Assembly: GCA_032871835.1 (NCBI GenBank)
Contig: CM065296.1
Coordinates: 8,194,001-8,258,000, forward strand
Direction: 5' to 3'
Source: Dipteronia dyeriana
Taxonomy: Eukaryota > Streptophyta > Magnoliopsida > Sapindales > Sapindaceae
Length of the DNA stretch: 64,000 bases
Positions 33,827-45,766 of this stretch are shown here, in pieces. The position numbers and the translations under genes were made by a program. The notes beneath the pieces are model-generated. The model searched no databases and was not told the origin of the DNA. It saw only the letters and a list, made by a program, of their open reading frames with translations. The stretch's first letter is position 1. Each line of letters starts with the position of its first letter.

Positions 33827-35537
33827 TCAAAAGATAGTGTTGACCATCCCTTCATTGCTGTCTCGGCTCGAGCTTCGCTTCTTTTCTTGATTTCCTATTG
33901 GTTGATCGTCCCAATGGGGATCCTTCTGTTGATCATCTATCCTTTTAAGAATTAAATCATTGAGGAGGCCCTCCCTTATGGAACCTGCAGTATTTTGTCG
34001 TGTCTCTTCGGGCGTAGGTTGACTGTCTAGGAGGATATTTGACCAGGTCTGGTCTTCTACGATCGTCAGGATTTCCTCTTGTCTTTTGGTGAGGGGAGTA
34101 TAGTTGGTGTACAACCTTAACACTTTTTATTATTCCGACTGTTTCTACGATTGTCGTTTAGACAGCCACCGTGGTTCCCATCACTCTCTTGGTGATCACC
34201 CTTCTAGTTCTTTACATAGCCATCACTTGTTTTGGCGTTCTCCTCGGGACGACCCCTGTGCACATAACTACCCCTTTGAGCTAGCTCCTCTTCTTCAGCC
34301 ATTGTGTAACTGCTTGCCACATCTATCAGGTTGGCATATGTATTTAAGCATTCCCTCCTCAAATCGAAGGAAAGGCGACCCTTCTGTAGGATGTTGGTGA
34401 AGGCGGCCACCATAACCTTATCATTGGGATTATGGATCCTCGACACTTCTTGAGAGAACCTTTTCTGGTAATCTATTAATGATTCGTTTTTTCCCTGTTT
34501 GAAGGTGGCGAGGTGAGCCATTGATTTCCTCCATTATATATTTCCTAAGAAATGTCATGAAAAAGCCTGGGTCAATTCTCAGAATTCTTTATCGTTCCCT
34601 AAGGGTGCCTTCCAAACCACCTAGAGCCTAAGTCCCTGAGCGTTTGCAGGAATGTCAAGCACAACAATGGGTCATTATAAGCATATTGTGTCATTGCACT
34701 TCGGAAACATCTCACGTATTCTTTTGGATCCGTGTTTGCTTTAAATTGCTCAACCTGAAGCATTCTGAATTTTATTGGAATTGGGTTTGGAGAATACTGT
34801 ACACAAAGGGCTTTCGGAATCGTCGTCGAGTAAATCTATAAGCCCCTAGCAACGTTCTAATGCTTCTACCTTCTGGGTTAATTTCTACATCAGGATATCT
34901 TGCTTATCTTCGGGCTCGTCCATTCCCAATCGTTAATGGTCGATGAACCCTTGTTGGAATCTTAAAGGGACTTTCCCCATCGGCGTGTTCTACGGGGTGG
35001 TTGGTCGTGATCATCTGACGATGTAGATCGATCGATCCCGCATATGAACACATCTGTGGATTTCTTCTGGCTCAAAGTCTGCTTGATACTAATCTCGCTT
35101 ACCCCATCCGTTAATTCCTTCATCTCCTCTTTAGGAACGTTCCCCTTTTCCATGGTGATCCGCTATTTCTCTGCTAGTTTTATGGGGCACATCTAGGGTC
35201 ACATCCTCTATTTTAGAATTCACCTTGGGGTTTCGGGCCACTATAGGTGTAGATAATTGATATGGCGAGGTTAGATTAGCAGTTGCTGTTATATTGATTT
35301 CCTGTCTAACGACGTCTTCAATGACTCTCTGTAGGGACTCTTTGATATGCTGGAATACGTCTGGAGAAATCCCTGGGAGAGCGTTTATAGAGGTTATTGC
35401 AGATTGACCACTGAAATTGGTGTCACGAAGGGCAGACGTTCTCCAATAGTGCTGGTATTTATTAGGTCAGAGTTGTTACCAATACGTAGGGTGCTAGCAT
35501 CATTCGAAGACTGGCTTCCATCTGTGTTGTCTGCCAT
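33827..35537 (-). pseudogene. Gag of the third Tat-type element, decayed
   Basis: ATG at 35537 (MADNTDGSQSS) matches the position of the gag start in the other two elements. The core is readable at 34521-34204 (KQGKNESLIDYQKRFSQEV, KGRLSFDLRRECLNTYANL) and further at 34123-33827 (LYTNYTPLTKRQEEILTIVE). Stops and frameshifts occur throughout, and a poly(T) run at about 35556-35570 lies between the start codon and the primer site. Confidence 0.75.
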
Positions 35538-35614
35538 GTTATTGCTCCACGAGTTTTTTTTTTTTTTTTGAGAAATTAGGTTCGGAGGTTCGAGCCTTTC
35601 CTTCTAGTGCCAAT

Positions 35615-36555
35615 TATTGACAGTGATTTTTGGATTACGTAGAATTAATCACGCGTCTAACAAGTTACTGTAAATTGACAACGATGTTATAAAAAAGATA
35701 GAAAAAAGTAGAATATGTAAACACAAGTTTACGTGGTAAAACCCCAATGAGAGAAAACATCCAAGGTTACCGGTGAAGGCGAGAAAAAATCCACTATGAA
35801 TGGAATGATTACACCCATTGTTCCTATCTTTTTTATCGTATCTCTCTTTCTTTTTTTCTGTGTCTATTTGTGTATCTTTTCTATGTGTTGTTATATATTA
35901 TCTCTACAATGAGATTATGGGTCTATTTATATGTGAATCGTTGTTATACAGATAAGGAAATGTGGTATTGTTTAATCAGGACTTATTACTTCTTGAAGTC
36001 GTCTTTACCTTCTTTCATGTTTTGGAGATCTTGTACATTGAATTAGAATCTTCGTAGGATTCTAGTTGAATAATCCATTTAGGACTTATTTCCCGATCGG
36101 TGTGCAGTCTTCTGAAAGAGCAGAGTTATTGCTTGATTTGGATCGTTTCCTATTTGGTGTTTATCATCTGGAAACTTTAAGTTCTTTCCTGAATAGAATT
36201 CTCTGACACTGGAGATGAATTATGGATATTTCCTTATTGGAGTATGATTATAGATTCCTTGTTTGAGTAAGATCATTTTTCTTTGTATTTGAGTCGTAGT
36301 TACATTTAATGTCTCCCGCACGTTGTCTAATTGACCAACTATCTAATCTTGCCCAGACTTCTATACCTGATCAAGGTGTCACTACCCGATCGGTTAGTTT
36401 TCTCAACCATCTTGGGTAATCCTGACTAGGCATTGAGATCATCTGTTAATTGTCTTGAGTTGATCGTCCCTGACCTTTGTGATGTGGCATACCTAATCAC
36501 CGTGTTTTCAGGTGATCATGTTGACTTGTCATGCTATCAAAAAATCCTTATAACA
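35615..36555 (-). repeat. LTR of the third Tat-type element
   Basis: 941 bp. The inner end adjoins CTAGTGCCAAT (primer site TGGCACTAG on the minus strand) and the outer end on the minus strand is TGTTATAAGG. The inner terminal dinucleotide is changed. The TATA box is at 35922-35931 (minus). No partner LTR is present in the window. Confidence 0.75.
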
Positions 36556-38279
36556 TTATGATTTATAAGTTTAATAGTTTATTTGAATATATTTTGTTAG
36601 TAAATTATGATTTATAAGTTTAATATTTTATTTGAATATATTAGTTAGAAAATTATAACTTATAAGTTTAGTAATTAATTTAAATATATTTTGTTAGTAA
36701 ATTATGACTTATAAGTTTAGTATTCTATTTGAATATATTTTTATTAGTAAATTATGATTTATAAGTTTAATAGTTTATTTGACTATATTTTGTTAGTAAA
36801 TTATGATGTATAAGTGTAGTAGTTATTTAAATTTATTTTGTTACTAAATTAACCAATTTAATATGTAGTAATTTGACCATTAATGACTAATGAGTTAGTA
36901 TTTATATTTTAGGAAATGGATCCTACCCAGCAACCTTTTTTTTCCGGACGGTTTTAACATGCTAAAAGATGATATTGATCTTTCAGTACCAAAGGAAATC
37001 CAAAAGGGACCTTCTAGTTCCGGCGCTACACAAACATCACGTCCCAAAAAATTTACATCCAATGTTTGGTAGTGTTTTGACATATTACAAATGACACTGC
37101 CAGACGGGACGACGGACCCCAGAACTAAATGTAACATGCTAGAGATTGCTTGGCACGACTTATTGTACAAACTGATCAACCTATCAATTTTGCTGACAAT
37201 GTTTTTTTTTCAAGAATTTGTCACATCTGCATTAAACCCCCAATTTGAAACTGTTTATAGAACCACCACTAGAAACGATTTGATAAGATTGTTTGAAACT
37301 GAAAGAGATGAGTGTAGTGCTGAATTACAACATCTAAGTGTCTATGTTGCTTTAACCTTTGATATTTGAACTGCATGTTCCAAACATAACTATTTACGTG
37401 TCACTGGATACTACTTAAATTCTTATTAGAGGATAACAAAAAAAAATCTTGGTTTTCGTCCTATGAATTTTGCACATACCGCTGAAAATATTTTTAATAT
37501 CATTCTTTCTGTTTTAGAAACATATGAAATCACAAATCGCATCATTTCTATTACATTAGATAATGCATCTACAAACACTAGCTCTATTGCATTGTTTGTT
37601 GAAAGAAATATCCCGCAAAATGGAGGTTATTTATTCTATCAACAGTGTGCATGTCATATCATAAATTTAGTTGTACAAGCTGGTTTGAAGCAAATAAGCA
37701 ACCGTGTAGATCACATTAGAGATGTCATTTCTTGGATCGGTAATTCTAATCCTAGATTCCAAGAATTTCGTAAACACTGTACATTAAACGGTCTACGCCC
37801 CCATGATTCCAAACTGATATGCCGATAAAGTGAAACTCAATTTAATTAATGCTGCAAAATTGTTTGCCATATGATATAACTATCACAGGTTTTTATAACA
37901 TGAAGCTAGCCGAACTTGGTTGTCCACAAGCACGAGCATTGACGTCGGAGGATTGGTATGCGGTAAAAGTTTTTGTTGAATTTTTAAATATTTTTTACAA
38001 TGCCACTGTAACTCTTTACGGGGTCTATTACCCTACATCTTCTCAAGCAATCCGTCAAATAGTGGTAATGTCTAAAGTGTTAAATAGTTATAGGGAAGAT
38101 GTTCATATAGGCACTGCAATTGTTGCCATGGAGACAAAGTTGAAAATATATTGGGCTAACATTCTTCTACTTTATGCCTTAAGTGTTATAGTAGATCCTA
38201 AGGTTAAATTATCCGATTTAGAAGTTTTGCTTGAGTTTATTGGTACTAATTTGGTAATAGATTATTCAGAACATGTTAC

Positions 38280-39703
38280 TATTGAGGTTTATGCCTTAAA
38301 GATGTAATTTGTAAATGGATTTATGAAATAAATAAAAGGAAAAGTTCAATTCATTCTTGTTATGTTGTTTATTTTATAACTTGTGCATATATTTAACATC
38401 CAAGATTGCCGGATGTAATCTCGAACTGTGTATATGAGTGTCATATACGGATGGATACAATAAGAGACATGCAATATAAAGAGTCCATAGATAACAAATA
38501 AAGATGGGTACTTTATCTATGGTTAATCTATAGCCGCGGTCCATTCTGTAATGTACGATGATTCTATCCTGAATCATTCATATGAGATATGGGAATGGAG
38601 GCAGCTTGTATGATGTGATCATATAGGACTGGGTCATGATCTATATGAATCTCTCACTAAGATCTGTTTGCCAATGAGATTCATATATATCAACTAACGA
38701 TGGCTATATGTGGGTGATCTTAATCCTGAGTATCTTATTGACTCTTTCAGGTTAGATCGTGGTCTTTGATATACCATGGGTGAGGTTAGATGTTTTTCCT
38801 CGATCAATATGCTCCGTATGTTGGGATTACGGTTTGGCTTGTGGCTGGGAAGGTTTGTACACAATAGTGAAATCCACTCCTTCTTGTGAGAAGTGGATGG
38901 TAGTTCCCTTAACGGTTGATTCGGGGCTTGGACAATATGAGGGCTCTCCAAATTCCGTAAGGAAATAAGATTTATTGTCCATTAGAGAATCAATGGTACT
39001 TAAAGAATATATGTAATTAGAGGAGTATAACAGACATTATGACCCAGCTCTAATTATAAACTATTGTGCAGGATCACACCATGTGTAATAGATATATCGA
39101 TGGACACCGAGTTGTATCGGTCTGTGTAAAAGCGTCTACAGTTGAGAGAGTGCAGCTTCGGGTTTTCAGTGGAATAACACCGGAGTTAATAATTAAGGAA
39201 TATTAATTAAAGAGTTTAATTAATGATTCCGATGATTATTGGAGCTCAAAATATTGTGGGTCCATTAGGTCCCCTTACTAGCCCAATCGATTTAGGTAAC
39301 AAGGGTCACAGTTAATTAATTGAATTGTCCAATTAATTGTGTAACAAAAGTGACACGTATATATTGGGGAATTAATTGAATAATAAGATTATTTAATTAA
39401 TGAATGTTAATAGTTAAATTAATTAAATAATTAGATTATTTAATTATATTGAAAATTATGAATTATTATTTAACTATTAATTGAAGGGTGTTAGTTGATA
39501 TATGGATTTAGGTTATTTTACTAAATCATTATCTAAGTGTTTGAATTTAAGTTTAAATTTAAAATACTTATTATTTCTTTTAATATATTAGATATATTTG
39601 AAAATGATGAATAAATTATATATATCAATTATAACACAAGAGATTGCATTGGATGTAAATTGGTGTGTGCACATATATAAGTGTTTGTATAGGATACAAA
39701 TAA

Positions 39704-39767
<64 letters not shown>

Positions 39768-39860
39768 AAGAGAAAAAAAGAAGAATTTATATATGATACA
39801 AATTGCATGTGTATCAGTTGACCTGTTTTAAAAGTTGATTCCTAATACACACATGATATA
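38280..39860 (+). repeat. 5' LTR of copia element, first part
   Basis: Follows the 3' LTR from 55737 closely up to CCTAATACACACAT, where the 3' LTR enters a (TA)n tract. A (TA)n-(TG)n microsatellite lies at 39706-39763. Viral sequence begins at 39861. Confidence 0.92.
39706..39763. repeat. (TA)n(TG)n microsatellite in the copia LTR
   Basis: About 15 TA units run into about 14 TG units. The 3' LTR has only a TA run at the matching place (about 57162-57210), so the TG expansion is specific to this LTR. Confidence 0.9.
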
Positions 39861-39861
39861 T

Positions 39862-40900
39862 TGACAAAACTATTTTACATTCTGACTCTTCTGATAACGA
39901 TAGCGAGACTCTAGATTTTCAAGATTACATCCAAAGAATTACGACCAATGAAAAAAACTGACAGTTATAACAAAAAAAAAAGTATTTTCATAATACCAAA
40001 CCTTATTACCCAAAACATACTCCTCCAGATTTACAATATGAAGAAACTGTGCCTTATAGAGCTTATACTGGAAATGCTTGTTACCAGTTTAATATTGACG
40101 GATTATCAGAATACCAAATTATTACAGTTTTAAGACAAATGCATACCATTGGTTATAGATATATCAAGAAATAAAATATGACCCATGCTGATGCAGTGAC
40201 GTCTTTGACTACTGGTTTTGAGGGCCAACTATTTGGTTGGTGGACCCATACCTTAAGCTCACTTGCCAAAAGATCTATCATAGGGCACACTAAGACCATA
40301 ACAACATCTACCCCTGTCCAAACAACTGACCTTAATGCTTTTGAGTCAACTTCTACCCAAACACAGACTACTACTACTATGTCTGAACCAGACGGCATTG
40401 ATGTTTTGTGTTATACCATTTTGATGCACTTTGTAGGAAATCCTAATATTAATCAGGGAAAAGAATTTTCAAAAATCCAAAATTTAAAATTAATGTTGTT
40501 GCCCTTCAATTATTTAATGATCTCAGACTTAAGAGTCAGCTTAAACAACAAAAATTAACAACTAGAAAAGAGCTAGGTTCATGGTGTCAACAGTTTGGTT
40601 TTGACAAATTACCCTCCCATAAAAATAAAACTAAAAAGCATCCTAAAATTAATTATAATTGGGCAAAACGATACCCTTATAGGGTAGATAAAGATCGGAA
40701 GGCCAATAAAAAAAGAGAGATATTATATGGTCCCCTAAGAAATCCAAAAAAAATTCCCCTAAAAAGAAAGCTTATTACAAAAAGACCAACAAATGTTTCA
40801 AATGCAGAAAAGAAGACCATTATGCTAACAAATGTCCTGACCAGAAAAAGAAGATTAATAGCTTAGACTTAGATGACCAAGTTAAAGAGAAAATTTTACA
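39862..40900 (+). pseudogene. Viral coat protein remnant with zinc knuckle
   Basis: Acidic/serine-rich start (DSDSSDNDSETLDF) and readable stretches to about 40440, then a lysine-rich tail with a CCHC knuckle (CFKCRKEDHYANKC, CX2CX4HX4C) at about 40796-40837. The central capsid region seems to be missing between about 40445 and 40480, and several frameshifts occur. In the family this domain forms the capsid and the knuckle binds RNA. No intact product is possible. Confidence 0.72.
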
Positions 40901-40910
40901 AGTTTTATAT

Positions 40911-41398
40911 ATGGATTCCTGTCCTTCTTCATCATCATCCTATGACAATGAAATTCTAATTATTAATGAATCTTCCTCAGACTCAGAAACCTCTTCATCT
41001 TCCTCTGAATCTGAACCTGGAACCCATCCCTGTTTTTGTAAAGAAATAAATGTCCTTGACAAACAAGATTACTCTTTAATGATTAGCATGATTAATAGTA
41101 TTGAGGACCCCATCCAGAAAGCCCAATACATCAGACAATTACAACAAAAAATCACTAACGAACCTTCTTCTAGTAACAACAATAAAACTTTAAATGAAGC
41201 AAAACCCTTCAAATATGCCCCTTTTGAAACCCCAGATTTCGAACAAAATGTTTTAGGAAAATTCCAAACCAAATCTAGAAAAGTTACCATTCCGGATTTA
41301 CAAAAGGAAATTGTTGATATCAAAGGAGAAATAAAGACATTAAAAACTCAAATACAAGATCTTCAAATAAAAACAAGGTTTAGAAAAAAGTATTTTTG
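40911..41398 (+). pseudogene. Linker between viral coat protein and protease (coiled coil)
   Basis: A 162-codon frame in continuation of the zinc-knuckle frame: serine/acid-rich stretch, two further cysteines (PCFCKE), then a helix-forming lysine/glutamate-rich segment. It stops at 41398 where a frameshift precedes the protease. It is best seen as an internal part of the viral polyprotein, not a separate gene; function unknown. Confidence 0.6.
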
Positions 41399-41988
41399 AA
41401 AAACCCATTAAAAACAAGCAAGTTTTAACCGTTCGGATGAATCGGACAAAGAACTCGATGAGGATCAAAATCTTTTAAGTATAGACCAAATTAATACCAT
41501 CCAGGAAGTAAGAATACAAAAATGGTTTATTGAAATTGACATCAGAATTGCCTCTAATTATAACATTAGGGCTACTGCCCTAATTGACACAGGAGCAGAC
41601 TTAAATTGTATTGTAGAATCTCTTGTTCCTACTAAATACCTACAATCTACCACAGAGGTTTTATATGGAGCTAATAAAATAAAATTAGACATCAATTACA
41701 AACTTGCTAATGCCAAGGTTTGCAACAGTGGAGTTTGTTATAACAATGATTTTATTGTTGTTAAAACCCTTTCACAAAATGTAATTTTAGGAATACCTTT
41801 TCTATACCTAATCTCTCCTTTCAAGGTCATTGCTAAAGGAATTGTTACAGAATATTTAGGAAAGGAAATTTTATTCCCTTCTATTTTCGCTGTTCTTGTT
41901 AGAGATTTAAACGTTTTAAGAAGTAATAATATTTTTTTCTGAAACTACTAATAACTATATTGCCACACTAACTAGAAAACAAAATCAA
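41399..41988 (+). pseudogene. Viral aspartic protease
   Basis: The active-site motif ALIDTGADLNCI lies at about 41577-41612 (DTGA codons 41586-41597), followed by NVILGIPFLY near 41778, the second conserved strand. The family protease cuts the viral polyprotein. Frameshifts near 41400 and 41935 separate it from the linker and RT. Confidence 0.82.
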
Positions 41989-43476
41989 TTGAGTTTTTTA
42001 AAGGAAGATTTAGTTTTCCAAAGACAAGAAGACAAATTGAGAGACCCTTCTCTCCAAGAAAAAATAAAAAACTTTAAAGAAAAATTAGAAAAAGAAGTAT
42101 GTTCTTCTTTACCAAATGCTTTTTGGGATAGGGAGAAACATGTTGTTACCCTTCCTTATACCAAAGACTTTAACGAAAAAGGAATCCCTACTAAGGCTAG
42201 GCCAATACAAATGTCCTCTAGTTTAATTGATTATTGCAAAAAGGAAATACAAGATTTACTTGAGAACAAATTAATCAGACACTCTAAATCACCTTGGAGT
42301 TGCCCTGCATTCTATGTTCAGAAAAATGCAAAAATAGAAAGGGGTGTCCCGAGACTAGTCATCAATTATAAATCTTTAAATGATGCTTTGCAATGGATTA
42401 GGTACCCCATTCCCAATAAATCAGACCAATTAAAAAGACTTTATGATTCCATTATTTTCTCAAAGTTTGATATGAAATCAGGTTTCTGGCAAATCCAGAT
42501 TGCTGAAAAAGATCGTTATAAGACAACTTTCACTGTTCCTTTTGAACAATATGAATGGAACGTTATCCCCTTTGGCCTTAAAAATGCCCCTAGTGAATTT
42601 CAATGTATTATGAATAATATATTCAATCCTTATTCGGAATTTTCAATAGTTTATATAGATGATATACTGATATTTTCAAAAAATATTGACCAGCACTGAA
42701 AACATCTAGAAACATTTTTTAAAACTGTTAAACATCATGGGTTAGTAGTTTCAGCTCCAAAAATTACTCTTTTCCAAACAGACATCAGATTTCTAGGGCA
42801 TAATATCAAGAGAGGAACTATTATTCCTATTCAAAGGAGTCTAGATTTTGCTGACAAATTTCCAGATGAAATAAAAGACAATAAACAACTGCAAAGATTT
42901 TTAGGATGCCTGAATTACATTTCAAATTTTTATAAAGAACTTAGTGTCATTTGTAAACCCCTTTTCCAAAGGCTAAAGAAAAATCATCTTCCTTAGACTA
43001 GTGAACATACCAAGGTTGTTCAACATGTGAAAAGATATGTTAAAAGACTACCTTGTATGACTATTTGCCACCCTACTGCCCCTAAAACAGTTGAAACTGA
43101 TGCTTCAGATATTGGTTATAGTGGTATTTTGAAACAAAAAATTAATGACAAAGAATATTTAGTTAGGTATGTTTCAGGTTCCTGGAATGATACTCAATTA
43201 AAATATTCAACCGTTAAGAAAGAAATTCTAGCTATTGTTTTGACAATTCAGAAATTACAAGATGATTTAATAAATCAAAAATTTGTTTTGAGAGTTGATT
43301 GTCAATCAGCAAAATTTATTTTGAAAAAAGATGTAAAAAACCTTGCCTCTAAACAAATCATTGCTAGATGGCAAGCACTTTTGTCTGCTTTCGATTTTGA
43401 TATTGAATATATTAAAGGTACAGAAAATAGTCTCCAAGATTTTCTGACCAGAGAACTTTTACAGGGTGACAAATGA
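41989..43476 (+). pseudogene. Viral reverse transcriptase and RNase H
   Basis: Palm motifs KFDMKSGFWQIQI and VIPFGLKNAPSEFQ, catalytic YIDD at 42652-42663, and RNase H (ETDASDIGYSG, YSTVKKEILAIV, RVDCQSAKF) up to LLQGDK. Only two stops interrupt: TGA at 42697 and TAG near 42996, both where the family has Trp-like positions, so they look like G-to-A changes. The final TGA at 43474-43476 overlaps the next ATG (43473-43475) as ATGA. Role in the family: replication of the viral genome. Confidence 0.88.
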
Positions 43477-44809
43477 CAAGTTTAAACAGACAGCGTGGTG
43501 GCCGAAGCCCTGGTGGCAGAGGCTCCATTAGACCTGAATCATCTGACAAAAGCATTGACTTATCAATATCGACTTATCATTCCTCCCCAAGAGGGACCCA
43601 TAAAGACAAGTATGCAATCTCCCTAATATCTCAGCCCAGATCACCCCATCAACTACCTATCCAATTCCCTCATTTGCCTTATGCTGGGCCTTCCTCTAGT
43701 AGAAACCCAAGTCAAAGCCCTATTCATACAACAAATACTTTTTCTCCTTTGACAAGTGGCAGCAGTTCTTTTAAAACTGTTACCTCATCCAAAATCAGCC
43801 CTTATTCTATTAAACAAGAAAAAATATTAGCCCAGACACAGAGCTCACAATCAGCCTTACCAATCATAAATTGCCCGACTTATTCTTACATCAACAAACC
43901 TTTCTTTGATCGGTTTTGTGCTATGGAAGAATTTTTTCTTCATGACCAATATTTTAAGGAGCCTAAAAAAATTACGGATGTTATTATTAACCCGCTGTTT
44001 GGCAAGATTCCTGAAAACTTATCTAAGAGACATATATTTTATGAATTCATTTTAGTTGACACTGATTCAAATTTTATATCAGACGTTTTTGACAAAATAG
44101 ACAAAGAAAAACTCATTTTCAGAAAAATAAAAATATGTAAAATCATTTCTCTTGAACAATGGGGTGGTGACCCCAATTCTACTAGAAATTTCAGTAGAAT
44201 TTTCATGTATCTGATTTTTCCTACTGGGGTTATATTGATGCATGGACTAAATTTCTTTACGGACAAAACCCAGGAAATTCCCTTTCCTGGTTTATCTATT
44301 TTGACAAAAACTTTAAAAGCTGCCTACCAATTTGGTTTCTTGAGTGGTGGGATAAATTTGGACCTATCATTGAAATTTTACCAGCTCAGGTTAAAGAAGG
44401 CTATTCTTTTTGGATTGCTAACCTTAACAAACCTTATGATTGGGAAATTTGTCCAGACTTATTCTTATTTTTTGTAAACTTCAATTTAACATGGATCCTT
44501 ATGCTGAAATATGCGATCCTAGACAAAATTGTTGGAAATGCCAAGATCCCATATTTTTGAAGACAAATAAAGATCAAATGGTGGAGTGGGATGAATCTCA
44601 CCAACCTTGGAAAAGAAAGAGTGACCAAATGGTTCAGTGACAATCCTTCTCTCCACAACAAAATTCCAGACCAATCAGGTTTCTTAATGGCCAAATCTCA
44701 GAATCAGGCTAGGATTGCTGCTGCATCCACACCTGAGGAATTAATGAAGATAGCAAAGGAAATGAAGAATTCTATGTCTAGTATTTCCCAGGCAGGCACC
44801 AATTCTTAA
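43473..44809 (+). pseudogene. Viral downstream ORF (ORF2-like), left arm, frameshifted
   Basis: ATG at 43473 overlaps the polymerase stop. The N-terminus is basic then serine/proline-rich and probably disordered (SPRGTHKDKYAISLISQPRS). A conserved-looking central part follows (FFDRFCAMEEFFLHD). Frame is lost near 44200, continuing in other frames to TAA at 44807. The right-arm copy (48197-49531) is open throughout. I recognise no domain; there is no transactivator motif. Confidence 0.7.
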
Positions 44810-44924
44810 AAAAGAGACAGAGACAATGATGATGACAATGATGATGATGATGATTATGTTTTTGACAGCGATGATCCAACTACTTTCTTTGGTCACGATC
44901 CATAACTTATCTATGCTTTACTCA

Positions 44925-45108
44925 TTAACCATGGATTGCCGACAATATAACCAGAGTTTATTGACCATGGTTTGCCGACAATATAACCAGAGTTTATTGA
45001 CCATAGTTTGCCAACAAAAGTAACCAGAGTTTTCTGACCACGGTTTGTCGACAACCACTAAAGCAACTAGAGTTTATTGACCATGGTTTGCAGACAATGT
45101 AACCAGGG
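44925..45108 (+). promoter_or_regulatory. Upstream tandem repeats of the viral promoter (left arm)
   Basis: Five units with cores CCATGG, CCATGG, CCATAG, CCACGG and CCATGG start at 44929, 44965, 45001, 45038 and 45081, each followed by (A)TTTGCCGACAA-like sequence and ACCAGAGTTTATTGA. They end just upstream of the TATA box. Position and repetition suggest an enhancer. They are also present in the right arm at about 47900-48085. Confidence 0.65.
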
Positions 45109-45121
45109 ATACTTTGCCCTC

Positions 45122-45128
45122 TATAAAT
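45122..45128 (+). promoter_or_regulatory. TATA box of the viral promoter (left arm)
   Basis: TATAAAT after CTTTGCCCTC, followed by a leader of about 640 bases to the movement protein. A poly(A) signal AATAAA lies at 45248-45253, about 125 bases downstream, the short spacing expected for a pararetroviral terminally redundant transcript. Confidence 0.7.
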
Positions 45129-45247
45129 CTGTTTTGATTGTTCTGTTTGAGGCAGACTAAGTTTTTTCCAATTTCAAGTTTATTTCAAATGCTCTGCGAA
45201 GCATAACTTTCCTCTCTTATTCACTCTCTGCAAATTTCTGTATCATA

Positions 45248-45253
45248 AATAAA
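45248..45253 (+). terminator. Viral poly(A) signal (left arm)
   Basis: AATAAA followed by GTTTGTAACAATTTTTGTG. Known plant pararetroviruses place this signal in the leader downstream of the start site, so it is passed once and used at the end of a genome-length RNA. Confidence 0.6.
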
Positions 45254-45594
45254 GTTTGTAACAATTTTTGTGAATCATCTTTGCTGTTAGACATATTTTT
45301 GCTTAATCAATATAAGCAACTATTTCTTTATCTTTTATATGTCATACTGTCATACTATTATTTTCCGGTCTAAAAGTATATAGGCTGGAATACCTTGACA
45401 TATCCGTATCCAGAGTGGTGCTGGTCAGGATAAACTAAGGTTTAACAACGTCAAGTACTTGACCAATACTTGTATTTATATTGTATTGTTGAACAGTTAA
45501 TTACTTGTTTATTTTATCTTTAATTCCCTGTATGTTTTTGGAATTGCTATATTTTGTACTGTGTATTCTTTTTTTATATTATCTTGCTCTGTTT

Positions 45595-45607
45595 TGGTAT
45601 CAGAGCC
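45595..45607 (+). other. Viral minus-strand primer site (Met-tRNA), left arm
   Basis: TGGTATCAGAGCC, complementary to the 3' end of initiator Met-tRNA, the conventional origin of caulimovirid genomes. The right arm has one substitution (TGGTATCAAAGCC, 47411-47399). Confidence 0.85.
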
Positions 45608-45766
45608 TTAAGGTTTGTTGAAGAAGACTTTTAGTTAATAGTTTCTAGGTGCAAAAGTCAGTAGATCTAAGGGTGTTTGCCATTTGCTAGAGTGATGTAG
45701 GTTGTTGACCCATTGATCAGGCTGTGAGTCAAAACCTAGGATTTTTGACAATTTATTTTCTTCAAC

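Larger units (their letters stand above)
33827..36555 (-). mobile_element. Truncated third Tat-type retrotransposon (LTR plus gag only)
   Basis: On the minus strand: LTR 36555-35615, primer site, gag remnants to 33827, then the sequence stops without protease, RT, integrase or a second LTR. The LTR shares the TATA context (TATAAATAGACCCATAATC) with the two Tat elements above but is otherwise diverged, so it is a related family. The left boundary is approximate. Confidence 0.75.

Noticed and set aside
45595..45607. TGGTATCAGAGCC read as part of a tRNA gene
   Set aside because: No cloverleaf surrounds it; it is the primer binding site complementary to a tRNA end.
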